Source: Candidatus Krumholzibacteriia bacterium
GTDB taxonomy: Bacteria; Krumholzibacteriota; Krumholzibacteriia; WVZY01; JAKEHA01
Length of the DNA: 64,000 nt
Direction of reading: 5' to 3'
Assembly (NCBI GenBank): GCA_029865265.1
Contig: JAOUHG010000002.1
Span: forward strand, 181,933-245,932
Under the pieces are notes generated by a model. That model saw only the letters and a list, made by a program, of their open reading frames with translations. It searched no databases and had not been told where the DNA came from. A program made the translations under genes and the position numbers. Shown piece by piece: positions 42,622-51,854 of the stretch; positions within the stretch are counted from its first letter, which is position 1; the number at the start of each line of letters is the position of its first letter.

Positions 42622-43102
42622 CCGCCATCACCACTCTCGCGCCGAGCAGCGCGAGGATCCGCTCCACGGCTATACCGATCACCGCGGTGTAGAGCGCCGA
42701 GGGCAAAGCAACCGTTACCATGCTGACCAGGATACCGCCCACTTGCGGCCACAGGTACAGCGTGTAATAGACCACGTCGTGGACGAAGGCGGTCACCAGA
42801 AAGACGACGAACAACACCAGCGACCCGGGTGATGTTGCGGAACCCATCCGCCCCGCCGCATAGCCCACCACCGTCTTGGTCAACGCATTGAGGCCCAGGA
42901 AGCCGGGGTTTCCCACGTCCACCACCAGTCCCAGCACGAAGCCGTACACCGCCCCGGGAATACGGCCACGCTGCAGGCCGAAGAGGACCACGCATACCAC
43001 CACGAAATCCGGGGCGATGGCGCCGATGGCCATGCGCGACGACAGCGTGGCCTGAAGGACGAGGAACACGGCCGCGGACAGGATTGGCACCCACCACTTC
43101 AT
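42602..43102 (-). CDS. mreD: Rod-shape-determining protein MreD
   Basis: MreD is a small inner-membrane protein of the rod-shape complex. The 166 residues have about five helices and little else (FLVLQATLSSRMAIGAIAPDFVVVCVVL, GRIPGAVYGFVLGLVVDVGNPGFLGLNAL). The sequence is weakly conserved across bacteria, so the call rests on its size, helices, the APDF and GLVVDV segments and the position between mreC and mrdA. It overlaps mreC by four bases and mrdA by 20. Confidence 0.92.
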   Translation of the reverse strand: MKWWVPILSAAVFLVLQATLSSRMAIGAIAPDFVVVCVVLFGLQRGRIPGAVYGFVLGLVVDVGNPGFLGLNALTKTVVGYAAGRMGSATSPGSLVLFVVFLVTAFVHDVVYYTLYLWPQVGGILVSMVTVALPSALYTAVIGIAVERILALLGARVVMADGKERR

Positions 43103-43968
43103 CTGCGCCGTCCCGGTCTCAGGAGAACGTCGCGCATGAGCGAGGTATCCGCCTCGTCATAGAACAGCGACCGGTCCCACGGTATCTCCTCGGTCATCAC
43201 GAAGACCTCCTCCAGTGCGAGGAAGTCGACCGGGCTGCGCGCGTCCACGCGCAGGGAGAGGCCGTCACTGGAGGTGGCCACGCGTGTCACGATGGCGATC
43301 GGGAACCCCTTGGGGATGGTCCCGCCGAAGCCGCTGGTGATCAGGGTGTCCCCCGCAATCACATCCTCCGTAGCCCCTACATGCTTCATTTCAAACAGGT
43401 TACGATGGCGCCACTCCAGCACCCCCACCACGCGGCTGCGCTTGTCGACACAGCTCACGGGGAGGTTCTTGCTGCACAGGAGCTGCACCCACGCCGACTC
43501 CGGAAACACCCGGCTCAGGGTGCCGGCGAGACCGCCGAAGGAAAACACCGGCATGCGTTCCTTCAGGCCGTCCTGCGAACCCTTGTCGATAATCAGGTTG
43601 GTCTGGATGCGGTCGAGATCGCGGCCGACCACTTCGGCCGGGGTCAGGCGGCGCGTCTGCTCCTCCTTGAACTCGGCGAGCCGGCGCAGCCGTTCGCGCT
43701 CGTCGCGAAACTGCAGGAGGCGTTCGCGTTCCAGCACCATTGTCGCCACCATGCGCCGCAGGCGTTCGTTCTCGTCACGAATGCTGGAGTAGTCCGCGAT
43801 GAAGGTGCTGATACGCTGGAACGGCAGCAACGCGCGATCCAGCACACCGCGCGCGATGTCGAGTTGCACGGGTTCGGGCAGGGCAAGGAGGGCGAGGGAC
43901 GCGGCGACGAGTACGGCAAAGACCGTTCGGTCGCGATGGCGGTGAAAAACGTCCTCGAACAGCCGCAT
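43099..43968 (-). CDS. mreC: Rod-shape-determining protein MreC
   Basis: MreC links the MreB filament to the periplasmic wall enzymes. The 289 residues have one N-terminal helix (about 15-33), a coiled coil (about 55-105, Arg/Leu/Glu-rich), and the beta-domain with EVVGRDLDRIQTNLIIDKGSQDGL and TLITSGFGGTIPKGFPIAIV. Size and layout match the family. It is three bases after mreB, consistent with joint translation. Confidence 0.95.
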   Translation of the reverse strand: MRLFEDVFHRHRDRTVFAVLVAASLALLALPEPVQLDIARGVLDRALLPFQRISTFIADYSSIRDENERLRRMVATMVLERERLLQFRDERERLRRLAEFKEEQTRRLTPAEVVGRDLDRIQTNLIIDKGSQDGLKERMPVFSFGGLAGTLSRVFPESAWVQLLCSKNLPVSCVDKRSRVVGVLEWRHRNLFEMKHVGATEDVIAGDTLITSGFGGTIPKGFPIAIVTRVATSSDGLSLRVDARSPVDFLALEEVFVMTEEIPWDRSLFYDEADTSLMRDVLLRPGRRR

Positions 43969-43971
43969 ACG

Positions 43972-45012
43972 CTAGTCGCGCGAGCTGTGCATCAGAACCC
44001 GGTCGTATTCGTGAACATCGTCCAGCACCTTGCCGGCGCCAAGCACCACGCACAGAAGCGGGTCGTCCACGACATTGATCGGCAGTCCGGTCTCCTTCTT
44101 GAGCAACTGGTCGAGCCCCTTGAGCAGCGCGCCACCGCCCGTCATCACGATGCCGCGATCCACGATGTCGGCGGCGAGCTCGGGCGGCGTCTGCTCCAGC
44201 GCGTTCTTGAGGGCCTCGACGATCTGCGAGATCGGCTCGCTGATGGCCTCGCGTATCTCCTCACTGGTGAGCTTGAGGTTCTTGGGAATCCCGGCCACGA
44301 GATCGCGCCCCTTGATCTCCATCTCCAGGGGCTTGTCCATCTTGAAGGCGCAGCCGATCTTCATCTTGATCTGCTCGGCCGTCTGCTCTCCGATGAGCAT
44401 GTTGTAGGTGCGCTTGACGTAGTTGACGATGGCGTCGTCGAGTTCGTCACCCGCCACACGGATGGAGCTGTCGGCCACGATACCGTCCAGGGCGATCACC
44501 GCAATCTCGGTGGTGCCGCCGCCGATGTCGATGATCATGTTGCCGGAGGGCTTGTCCACGGGCAGGCCCACGCCGATGGCGGCCGCGATGGGTTCCGCAA
44601 TCAGGAATACCTCGCGCGCACCGGCGTGCTCCGCGCTGTCGCGCACCGCGCGGCGCTCCACCTCGGTGATCCCGGAGGGCACCGCAATGACGATGCGCGG
44701 GCGGATGAAATGTTTTTTCTTCTGGGACTTGCGAATGAACTCGCGCAGCATCAGTTCCGTGATCTCGAAGTCCGCGATAACGCCGTCCTTCATGGGGCGG
44801 ATGGCGGCGATGTACTCCGGGGTCTTCCCCAGCATGGTCTTGGCTTCGAGCCCGACCGCGAACACCTTCTTGGTGCGCTGATCGACGGCAACCACGGACG
44901 GCTCGTTCAGCACGATACCATTGCCCTTCACGAACACCAGCGTGTTCGCGGTTCCCAGATCGATGGCTACGTCATTCGTCAGATAGTTGGACAGCCTGGA
45001 AAACAACGACAT
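43972..45012 (-). CDS. mreB: Rod-shape-determining protein MreB
   Basis: MreB is a bacterial actin that guides the wall-building machine. The 346 residues carry the actin-fold nucleotide motifs: [13 protein letters not shown] (phosphate 1), [15 protein letters not shown] (phosphate 2) and [16 protein letters not shown] (adenosine). The intermediate [13 protein letters not shown] is also present. The N-terminus holds a short amphipathic start ([11 protein letters not shown]) for membrane binding. Length is normal. It is followed by mreC after three bases and lies 18 bases after radC. Confidence 0.98.
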   Translation of the reverse strand: MSLFSRLSNYLTNDVAIDLGTANTLVFVKGNGIVLNEPSVVAVDQRTKKVFAVGLEAKTMLGKTPEYIAAIRPMKDGVIADFEITELMLREFIRKSQKKKHFIRPRIVIAVPSGITEVERRAVRDSAEHAGAREVFLIAEPIAAAIGVGLPVDKPSGNMIIDIGGGTTEIAVIALDGIVADSSIRVAGDELDDAIVNYVKRTYNMLIGEQTAEQIKMKIGCAFKMDKPLEMEIKGRDLVAGIPKNLKLTSEEIREAISEPISQIVEALKNALEQTPPELAADIVDRGIVMTGGGALLKGLDQLLKKETGLPINVVDDPLLCVVLGAGKVLDDVHEYDRVLMHSSRD

Positions 45013-45030
45013 CTAGAACTCCGCGCGAGG

Positions 45031-45714
45031 TTAGAAGTACCCCGACTCCTTGAGGCTCTGGAAACGATCCGCCCCGATCACGATGTGATCGAGCAACTCG
45101 ATGCCGATTAACTCGCCGCAACGCGCAAACCGCCGCGTGAACTCCACGTCCTCGCGGCTCGGCGTGGGATCCCCCGTGGGGTGGTTGTGAACCAGCACGA
45201 TGGACGCAGCGCTCGCCGAAATTGCGGGCTTCAGTATCTCCCGCGGATGCACGATCGACGCGTTCAAGGATCCGATCGATACCGTCACGACCCTGATGAT
45301 CTGATTCTTCGTGTTCAAGAACGCGGCCTTGAAGTGCTCGCGATCGTAATGCTTCATCTCGTCCATGAAGAGCCGGGCGACGTCCTTGGGCGCCTTTATT
45401 GAAATCCCGCCGCTGCGGGACTCGCGCGCAAAGCGCTTCCCCAACTCGAACGAGGCCACCAGCTGGCAGGCGCGGGCAAAGCCGATTCCCGGCACCCGGC
45501 GCATTTCATCCACCCCCGCGCGCCCCATGGCCACCAGATCCCCGAACTCGCCAAGCAATCTCAGCGCCACAACCAGCGCGCTCGACCCCCGCGTGCCCTC
45601 CCCGATGACGATCGCCAGCAATTCCTGCAGCGAAAGCTCACCTGGACCGCGTTCGTACAGGCGTTCCCGTGGCCGATCCGCCCGCGGCAGCCCGCGCGGC
45701 GACGTATTTCCCAT
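45031..45714 (-). CDS. radC: RadC family JAB/MPN domain protein
   Basis: RadC proteins have a helix-hairpin-helix start and a JAMM metal domain; the original link to DNA repair is disputed. The 227 residues show LSLQELLAIVIGEGTRG, VPGIGFARACQLVASFELGKRF and the metal motif VLVHNHPTGDPTPSREDVEFT, with Glu-His-x-His-type ligands intact. The start is set at 45714 because GGGAGG lies seven bases upstream; an upstream GTG is less likely. Its position just before mreB is common in bacteria. Confidence 0.93.
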   Translation of the reverse strand: MGNTSPRGLPRADRPRERLYERGPGELSLQELLAIVIGEGTRGSSALVVALRLLGEFGDLVAMGRAGVDEMRRVPGIGFARACQLVASFELGKRFARESRSGGISIKAPKDVARLFMDEMKHYDREHFKAAFLNTKNQIIRVVTVSIGSLNASIVHPREILKPAISASAASIVLVHNHPTGDPTPSREDVEFTRRFARCGELIGIELLDHIVIGADRFQSLKESGYF

Positions 45715-45827
45715 CCCACCACCTCCCGGCACAGGCCGCAGGCTGCCTCCTGCGGCCGTTCGCAGGCTAACACCGGATCACTCACGATGGCAAGATTATT
45801 ACCGACAGGCGGCGTTCTGGGCGGCCC

Positions 45828-47039
45828 TCACGCCGCCGGGAGACGGCGCGCGTGCTCCGTGGCGAAATCAACCCACGGGTCCTCAGGGTAGCGCCGTACC
45901 AGGGCGAGGTAGCATTCGCGGGCGCGGCTCGTCTCGCCCTGGCGCGCGTGCAGGTTGGCCGCGCGCAGCAGCGCGAAGGGCGCCTCGGCGTGTTCGTGAT
46001 GGAGGCTGATGAAGCCCTCGTAGGCCGCCAGCGCCAGTTCGGGTTTGAGACTACGCTCCAGACCGAAGCAGAGGTTCAACTGCGCCTCCGCGGGAAGCAC
46101 GAAGGTATCGAAACTCCGCCGCGCCTCCTGGTAAATCTGCTCGGCCTCACCACGCCGCCCCTGGGCGAGGTGCTGCACACAGGCCTCTGCGTAGCTGTCC
46201 TTCGCGCCCGCCTGATTGCCGCACTGCACGTGCACGCGTGCCAGCGCCGCGTGTGCGTCACCGTCTTCCGGGCGTGCCGCCGCGTAACGCGAGAGTTCGT
46301 CCTGGGCCCCGTAGAACTCACCGCGGCGCAGGTAACGCTTCGCCTTCACCATATGCCCGTCCACGATGCCCGCGCGCCAGCCACCCGCGGCGATGATCAG
46401 CCCCATACCGAACGCGAACCCCGAGAGGTGGGTCATGTAGGCCACGTTGGACGAACCGCCGGTCACCTGCACCAGACTGCGCACCACCTGGATCAGAACC
46501 CACAGCGCGACCGCGAAGAACACGTGCAGCTGGGCAATGCCCGCGCGGTTGGTGGCCATGAGGGGGGCGAACACCCAGTACGCGATCTTCACCCGCTGGT
46601 GCCGCAGGCGGACGAGGAAGGCACCCAGCAGGCCGGATATGGAACCGGAAGCCCCGATGATCCCTGCGCTCGTGTGCAGAACGTTCAGATTGAACCAGCC
46701 CTGCACCGCATTGCCGATGAGCGCCGAACCGACGTAGATGGCCACGAACAGGAGCGGCCCCACACGGTCCTCCAGGAAGCGGCCGAACAGCACCAGGTAG
46801 GCGAGGTTGCTGACCAGGTGAAAGTAGCCGACGTGCATGAACGTCGCCGCCAGCGCCGCGGAGAATCCCGAGTATCCCGGATAGTAGACGTAGTTGCGAA
46901 AATCCAGGCCGACCTGGTTGGCAAAGAACTTGTTGAGCACGAACACCGCGACACAGATGACCGTGAAGATCACCGTGAACACCGGAAAACGCGTTCGTTC
47001 GGCGTCGACACCAAAGGGGATGTAGTAGAAGAAGTACAT
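45828..47039 (-). CDS. Rhomboid family protease with C-terminal TPR domain
   Basis: The 403 residues start with a rhomboid domain (about 15-225): FMHVGYFHLVSNLAYLVLFG, the catalytic Ser131 in IIGASGSISG and catalytic His204 in YMTHLSGFAFGMG. The last 180 residues form a TPR-type helical repeat domain (ARPEDGDAHAALARVHVQCG, TSRARECYLALVRRYPEDPW), probably cytoplasmic and used to bind a partner or substrate. Homology starts at MYFFYYIPFG, so 47039 is used; the frame from 47165 adds non-homologous residues. It is the second rhomboid in the window. The next gene upstream ends in a terminator. Confidence 0.9.
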   Translation of the reverse strand: MYFFYYIPFGVDAERTRFPVFTVIFTVICVAVFVLNKFFANQVGLDFRNYVYYPGYSGFSAALAATFMHVGYFHLVSNLAYLVLFGRFLEDRVGPLLFVAIYVGSALIGNAVQGWFNLNVLHTSAGIIGASGSISGLLGAFLVRLRHQRVKIAYWVFAPLMATNRAGIAQLHVFFAVALWVLIQVVRSLVQVTGGSSNVAYMTHLSGFAFGMGLIIAAGGWRAGIVDGHMVKAKRYLRRGEFYGAQDELSRYAAARPEDGDAHAALARVHVQCGNQAGAKDSYAEACVQHLAQGRRGEAEQIYQEARRSFDTFVLPAEAQLNLCFGLERSLKPELALAAYEGFISLHHEHAEAPFALLRAANLHARQGETSRARECYLALVRRYPEDPWVDFATEHARRLPAA

Positions 47040-47163
47040 GGGTTCCGTCCCGCCGGGCGTGCAGGCGGAGCGTGGAGGGCGTTGCAAGTTCCACGCCCCG
47101 GCCGGGGAACCATCCGCAACCATGCGCCACGGCGGGGCATGCACGGGCATCCGGGGCACGGGC

Positions 47164-47198
47164 AAAAAAAGACGACCCCCTCCGGGAGGGGGTCGTCT
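47164..47198 (-). terminator. Rho-independent terminator of the large barrel gene
   Basis: On the minus strand an eleven-base stem (47187-47197 with 47171-47181) and a five-base loop are followed by seven T. It lies about 35 bases after the stop of the barrel gene at 47234, ending that transcript before the TPR-rhomboid gene. Confidence 0.93.
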
Positions 47199-47233
47199 GC
47201 ACCGGCTTTCGGGACGGCCAGCGTCCCGGAAAA

Positions 47234-48499
47234 CTAGTAGTTGTAGACAGCCGAGATACGGCCGACCGGACCCGCGGGCCCATAGCCCTCATAACCGGTT
47301 AGCCAGTAGCCCAGACTGAACGGTGTCTCTTCCGCGAGTTCGAGATCGATGGTCCACTCGGCCACGTTGAAGCCGCAGCCCAGGAACCAGTCGAAACCAC
47401 TCGGAGAGTCCGAGATGAACGTCGGCGTACCCACGCCGATGTTCTCCTCGCCGCCGTTGTACTCGAACTTCGTGTTGACGAGATACTTGGCCGCACCCAC
47501 GCGCGTGGTCAGCCACGACGTGACATGTGACTCAAGCGCGAGGCGGAACGTCGGCATGTAGGACTCGCTGATCGTCACCGACGTCGAGTCCTCGTTCGAG
47601 TTCTCGTACTTGCGGTTCATGACCTCGAGCGCGAACACCAGCATGTTGTCCTGGTTGACATCCATGTTGACGCCCAGGCCGACCATGAAGTCGCTGATCT
47701 TCTGACCGTTCGGCGTCGCGTTTGCCGTCGGGCCGGTCGAGATGCTGTAATCCGAACTCGCAAACTCAACCATCGGCACCAGCGTCACGTCATCCTGCCA
47801 GTCCCAGAAGAGACGGGCAGCGACGTCGAACGCCGTCTTGGCATCCCACTCCGCCGTGTTGGTACCGTCGGTGGCGTCACCGCCGGCCTGGCCGAAGTTG
47901 AGCAGCGCGTCCAGTGTCGTGTTGTCGTTGTTGGTCCAGGTGAAACCAAAGCCCATTGTGAACCACGAGTTGCTGGCCTTCTGGTCGGCGCCCGTGTCCT
48001 CCCAGGCCCACTTGGACTGGGTGATCGAAACGCCTAGCGCGATGGTTTCGCCGAGATCCCAGCCGCCGGCGAGATCCCAGCGGTTGACCGGCGTTTCCCC
48101 GAACACACCGGAAGGATCGTTCAAGAACCCGATCAGATCCTGCGGTGCATGCACCGAGTAGAAGGGGTTGCCGATCCAGAAACCCGGATGATTGAGAGAC
48201 GCCTCGTTGAGGCTGATGCGGTAGGTGCCCCACTTGCCGTCATCGCCGCAGGCATGGGTCCAGCCCAGGCCGCGAGTATCCGCCAGTGAGAAACCGTCCC
48301 AGGCACCCATTTCGGCGTTCACCTGGTTGGCATACGATGTCAACGTGCTGTACCAGCGGTTGACATTCGAGTTATCGCTCATGTAGTCGCCAGCGTTCGC
48401 CAGCGACCGCACGCGGGCCGTCGTCGCAAAAACCGACGACGCACCGAGTGAGAGAACCAGAAACGAAGCAAGCGCAATCCTGCTCCAGTTCTTCGACAT
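47234..48499 (-). CDS. Outer-membrane beta-barrel protein, 421 residues
   Basis: The protein has a signal peptide (SKNWSRIALASFLVLSLGASSVFA) and many amphipathic strands rich in Asn, Asp, Gly, Thr and Trp (LGVSITQSKWAWEDTGADQK, SWFTMGFGFTWTNNDNTTLD, FLGCGFNVAEWTIDLELA). It ends VGRISAVYNY with a terminal Tyr, as in porins. No named family is recognised. The start 48499 is set by GAGGAGG seven bases upstream; 14 residues of the longer frame are dropped. It is preceded by a 420-base region with a promoter and structured leader, and ends at a strong terminator, so it is probably an abundant, regulated porin. Confidence 0.85.
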   Translation of the reverse strand: MSKNWSRIALASFLVLSLGASSVFATTARVRSLANAGDYMSDNSNVNRWYSTLTSYANQVNAEMGAWDGFSLADTRGLGWTHACGDDGKWGTYRISLNEASLNHPGFWIGNPFYSVHAPQDLIGFLNDPSGVFGETPVNRWDLAGGWDLGETIALGVSITQSKWAWEDTGADQKASNSWFTMGFGFTWTNNDNTTLDALLNFGQAGGDATDGTNTAEWDAKTAFDVAARLFWDWQDDVTLVPMVEFASSDYSISTGPTANATPNGQKISDFMVGLGVNMDVNQDNMLVFALEVMNRKYENSNEDSTSVTISESYMPTFRLALESHVTSWLTTRVGAAKYLVNTKFEYNGGEENIGVGTPTFISDSPSGFDWFLGCGFNVAEWTIDLELAEETPFSLGYWLTGYEGYGPAGPVGRISAVYNY

Positions 48500-48919
48500 A
48501 TTGACCTCCTCTGGTGGGAATGGCTTTCTTGAGAAATCCACCGGCCTCTACCGGCGCCTCCCATTCCCGTGCATTTCAAACCCTACTTCACAAAAGCCCT
48601 GACGGGTGCTCCGTTGGGGCGGTGCGCCTTTCGGCGCGTCGATCAAAACCCGAGTCCGTCACCTCCTTGTCGAAGGCCATCTGGTGGCAACGGCTGCCCG
48701 CTGCCCACGAGTCATTAATCGAACGGCTTCGGCCCACGCCCCTGGCGGATCTTCACAGCACCCGCCGAACGGGCGGAAGCTCCCGGGAACCGCCCCCTTC
48801 GGGACGGCTCCAGCTTTGGTGGTGAACGTTAGGAAGCGCGGGCAAAACGTGTCAATGCTTTTCTATGGGGCGCAAGACACCCCCCGCGGGGCCCGAGGGC
48901 GCGTTGAGACGGGCTCAAA
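48500..48919 (-). other. 420-base non-coding region: structured leader of the large barrel gene
   Basis: This is the only gene-free stretch over 300 bases. It holds a promoter (48826-48855), then about 320 bases that can fold into several hairpins on the minus strand. These include GCGCC/GGCGC with a GAAA tetraloop (48624-48637), CCGCC/GGCGG with a five-base loop (48762-48776) and an imperfect CCG-CCC hairpin (48790-48807). Motifs such as GCAGCGGGCAGCC give a further possible fold. I recognise no known riboswitch or ncRNA class. An 18-codon leader frame at 48714 has no ribosome site. Confidence 0.5.
48826..48855 (-). promoter_or_regulatory. Possible sigma-70 promoter of the large barrel gene
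   Basis: On the minus strand a perfect TTGACA (48850-48855) is followed after 18 bases by TAACGT (48826-48831), which keeps the three most conserved -10 positions (first T, second A, last T). Transcription would begin near 48819. Confidence 0.42.
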
Positions 48920-49966
48920 TCAGGCGGAGGTGAGGGGGTCTCGGCGGCCCCGGAGGTCCCGTGCGAGCTCGGCCGCGTAAAGGGGGTGCTTCGGATCTAA
49001 TGAATTGACACGGACTTGCCCATACGCATGCAGAAACACCCCGTCCGGCAGCACCATCCCCACGTGGGTGATTCGTTCCGGCACCCGCCCGAAAAAGAGC
49101 AGATCCCCGGGGGTGAAATCGTGCAACTCCAAACCAGTCTTTTTCTTGCCAAATCGGGCCTGCAAGTCCGAATCGCGCGGGAGCACGCGTCCGTGGAGGC
49201 GATAGATCCTCTGGACCAGCCCCGAGCAGTCGAACCCGTTGGGGGTGGTGCCCCCCCACAGATAGGGGACACCCAGAAAGCGAAGTCCGGTCGCGGCAAG
49301 GCGATCGGGACGGACGGCCCGCCCGCTGGCGGGCCGTTTCTCGACCTCGCCGGCACGAACGTACCCGCCGCGGCCGTCCGCCAGCTCCACGGCGAGCCAA
49401 CCGCGCCGGCCACCGGGGGTTGCCACCAGCAGTGTCCCCACCACCAGGTCAGTGACCGGGAGGGCGCCGGCCTCGGGCGCGGCGACCACAAGGGCGTGGT
49501 TGGCCCGCAGGCGGTGCCCGGCGCGGCGCGTGAAGGCGGCGTGGCGTGCCTCGCCGACGGGCACAAGGTGCCAGCTTCGGATCCATCCGATGTAGCCGTC
49601 GTCCATGCGGACCAGGAACCAGTCCCCCTCCGCCTTGAGCGGCTGGAGCCGGTCCCCGTAGATGCACTGGCTGACGAGCTCGGCGGCGTGCGAGGGCGTG
49701 CGCCGAACGTCGGCCACGCTGCTGACCGGCATGAGCAGCTCGGGTAGTCCTGGCGCCGGCAGGACACTCGCACGAACCGACGCCGCCTGCGCGGCGGCGA
49801 GTTTCAGCCGTACCATCACCGCGGCGGACACGGCGGCGTCGCTGCATTCAAAGCCAACCACGGCGCCGTCGGGCGGTAGCGCCCCCGCCTGCGTGAAGAC
49901 CATCCGGTGGTCGAGGCCCCGTTCGGCAAGTTCGGCGGCAATGGCGTCGTTGATCGAGCGCAGCAT
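48920..49966 (-). CDS. NlpC/P60 family peptidase with SH3 domains (YkfC-like)
   Basis: The 348 residues resemble YkfC-type gamma-D-glutamyl-diamino-acid endopeptidases that cut cell-wall peptides. Two SH3-type domains (about 75-140 and 145-210) precede an NlpC/P60 domain with Cys247 (FDCSGLVQ), His301 (THVGMV) and His313 (FLHAYG), plus the conserved PRDSDLQA. The N-terminal 70 residues are extra. No signal peptide is seen, so it may act on imported peptides. The start is ATG 49966; a GTG overlapping the permease stop two codons earlier is possible. Coupling to a peptide permease fits wall-peptide recycling. Confidence 0.88.
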   Translation of the reverse strand: MLRSINDAIAAELAERGLDHRMVFTQAGALPPDGAVVGFECSDAAVSAAVMVRLKLAAAQAASVRASVLPAPGLPELLMPVSSVADVRRTPSHAAELVSQCIYGDRLQPLKAEGDWFLVRMDDGYIGWIRSWHLVPVGEARHAAFTRRAGHRLRANHALVVAAPEAGALPVTDLVVGTLLVATPGGRRGWLAVELADGRGGYVRAGEVEKRPASGRAVRPDRLAATGLRFLGVPYLWGGTTPNGFDCSGLVQRIYRLHGRVLPRDSDLQARFGKKKTGLELHDFTPGDLLFFGRVPERITHVGMVLPDGVFLHAYGQVRVNSLDPKHPLYAAELARDLRGRRDPLTSA

Positions 49967-49968
49967 CG

Positions 49969-50865
49969 TCACCCGCCCCGCTTCGATCCGCCCAGGCGCG
50001 GATCGTAGAGGTCGCGCAGGGCGTCGCCCAGCAGATTGAAACCGAGCACCGTCATCGTGACCACCGTTCCCGGTGCCAGCGACAGCCAGGGCGCCACGCG
50101 CAGGTAGTCCAGGCCACCGCTGATCATCGAACCCCAGCTGGGTTGCGGGGGCTGCGCTCCGAGCCCGAGGAAACTCAGCGATGATTCGGCCATGATCGAA
50201 GCTCCCAGTCCCATGGAGAAAATCACCAGGATCGGCGTCAGCACGTTGGGCAGCAGGTGGCGCACGATCACCGCCGCATCGCTCGCACCGAGCGAACGTA
50301 CCGCGAGAACGAACTCGCGCTCCTTGAGCGACAGCACCTGCGCACGCACGAGCCGTGCCACCCCGGCCCACCCGACGATCCCCAGCGCGACGAACAGCGC
50401 CGTCTTGCTCGGCCCCACCGCAGCCATGACGGCAATCAACAGCAGCAGTCCGGGATAGGCAAGGGTGACGTCCGCCAGCCGCATCACCGCCTGGTCCACG
50501 CGCCCCCCGAAGTAACCGGCCAGCAGCCCCAGCACGGTTCCCAGGACGAGTGCCAGCAGCCGGGACACAACGCCCACCTGGAGCGAGAAGCGCGCGCCGA
50601 ACATCACCCGGCACAGCACGTCGCGCCCGAACGCGTCGGTGCCAAAGGGGTGCGACACGCTCGGCTGCTGCAGCGCGTCCTGCATGGAGATCTGGTTGGG
50701 CTGGTACGGCGTCAACCAGGGCGCAAACACGCCGCCCAGCACCACCAGCAGCACGAGCGCCGCCCCCACCACACCGCCCCGGTTGCCCACCAACCGGCGC
50801 AGGACGCCGCGCCGCGCCGGGCGGGCAGGCAGGGTTTCCCTGACCGGAACGGGTGCCACGGCCAT
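49969..50865 (-). CDS. Dipeptide/oligopeptide ABC transporter permease, DppC type (second copy)
   Basis: This 298-residue permease has an N-terminal tail, a first helix (GGVVGAALVLLVVLGGVFAPWLTPY), the family's HPFGTDAFGRDVLCRVMFGAR, and the EAA loop KEREFVLAVRSLGASDAAVIVRHLLPN in part. Five further helices complete it. Its ATG overlaps the dppB stop by one base (TGATG). The longer open frame upstream is dppB read out of frame. It ends inside the start region of the NlpC/P60 gene. No ATPase is encoded. Confidence 0.92.
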   Translation of the reverse strand: MAVAPVPVRETLPARPARRGVLRRLVGNRGGVVGAALVLLVVLGGVFAPWLTPYQPNQISMQDALQQPSVSHPFGTDAFGRDVLCRVMFGARFSLQVGVVSRLLALVLGTVLGLLAGYFGGRVDQAVMRLADVTLAYPGLLLLIAVMAAVGPSKTALFVALGIVGWAGVARLVRAQVLSLKEREFVLAVRSLGASDAAVIVRHLLPNVLTPILVIFSMGLGASIMAESSLSFLGLGAQPPQPSWGSMISGGLDYLRVAPWLSLAPGTVVTMTVLGFNLLGDALRDLYDPRLGGSKRGG

Positions 50866-51815
50866 CACGACGCCGGCCTCCCCAGCTTCACGCGCGGGTC
50901 GACACGCGCGTAGAGCAGGTCGACGGCGAGGTTCACGATCATGAACAGGATGGCCATGAACAGCACCGAACCCTGGATGGCAGGAAGGTCGCGCTTCATG
51001 ATGGCATCCAGCGTAAACCGCCCCAGACCGGGCCACGCGAAGATGGATTCGGTGAGCACGGCGCCGCTGAGATAGCTGCCGAAGTCCACACCCACCACGG
51101 TAATGATGGGCAGCAATGCGTTGCGCAGCGCATGGCGCACCATGATACGCGCCTCCCCGGCCCCTTTTGCGCGCGCCGCCTTCACATAGGTCTCGTTGAT
51201 CTCGTCGAGGACGCTGGAGCGGGTGATGCGCGCGACGTAGGCGGTCGAGGCCATCGCCAGCGTCACCGCGGGCAGGACGAGGTATGCGAGCCCCCCGTTG
51301 CCGAAGCCGGATGCGGGCAGGATGCCCAGACGCATGGAGAACACGTAGATGAGCAGCACGCCCAGCCAGAACACGGGCATGGACACGCCCACCACCGCGC
51401 CCCCCACCAGCAGGTAGTCGAGCGCGGAACCGCGCCTCCACGCCGCCAGGACACCGATGGTCACGCCAAACAGCACGGACAGGGACATCGCCGCCACGGC
51501 CAGGCGAAGCGTGGCCGGAAAGCGCTCGCGGATGGAGTCCCACACCGGCGTTCCGGTGACGTAGGAGTTCCCCAGGTCGAGGCGCACCAGGTTGCCCAGG
51601 TAATGCCCGTAGCGCACGTAGAGGGGATCATCCAGACGCATCTCGGCGCGCAGGCGCGCGATGGTCTCCGCGTCGTAGCGCTCTCCAACCATGCTCAGCA
51701 CCGGATCCCCCGGCAGCACGTGCAGGAGCACAAAGGTGATGGTCGCCACGCCAAGGAGCAGCGGGACGAACGACAGGAGACGCCTGACTGCGTACGCCAG
51801 CATGCGGGGCAGCAT
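50865..51815 (-). CDS. Dipeptide/oligopeptide ABC transporter permease, DppB type (second copy)
   Basis: The 316 residues show six helices, the DppB start LAYAVRRLLSFVPLLLGVATITFVLL with HVLPGDPV, and the ATPase-contact loop (ETYVKAARAKGAGEARIMVRHALRNA in part). The conserved TESIFAWPGLGRFTLDAIMKRD is also present. Together with the DppC-type subunit it would import peptides delivered by the binding protein encoded just upstream. Two ATG codons (51815 and 51803) could serve; the first is used. It follows the binding-protein gene by 39 bases. Confidence 0.93.
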   Translation of the reverse strand: MLPRMLAYAVRRLLSFVPLLLGVATITFVLLHVLPGDPVLSMVGERYDAETIARLRAEMRLDDPLYVRYGHYLGNLVRLDLGNSYVTGTPVWDSIRERFPATLRLAVAAMSLSVLFGVTIGVLAAWRRGSALDYLLVGGAVVGVSMPVFWLGVLLIYVFSMRLGILPASGFGNGGLAYLVLPAVTLAMASTAYVARITRSSVLDEINETYVKAARAKGAGEARIMVRHALRNALLPIITVVGVDFGSYLSGAVLTESIFAWPGLGRFTLDAIMKRDLPAIQGSVLFMAILFMIVNLAVDLLYARVDPRVKLGRPAS

Positions 51816-51854
51816 ATGCCACCGCGTGCGAAGGCATCAACCGCGGTATCCGGA

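Noticed and set aside
48500..48919. Possible known riboswitch, RNase P RNA, SRP RNA or tmRNA
   Set aside because: I looked for cyclic-di-GMP, cobalamin, ZTP, TPP, FMN and glycine riboswitch cores and the conserved blocks of the three ncRNAs and found none.
48606..48980. 124-codon open frame on the plus strand in the large intergenic region
   Set aside because: No ribosome site, no recognisable protein pattern, and it runs into the antisense of the NlpC/P60 gene. The region reads better as a structured leader.
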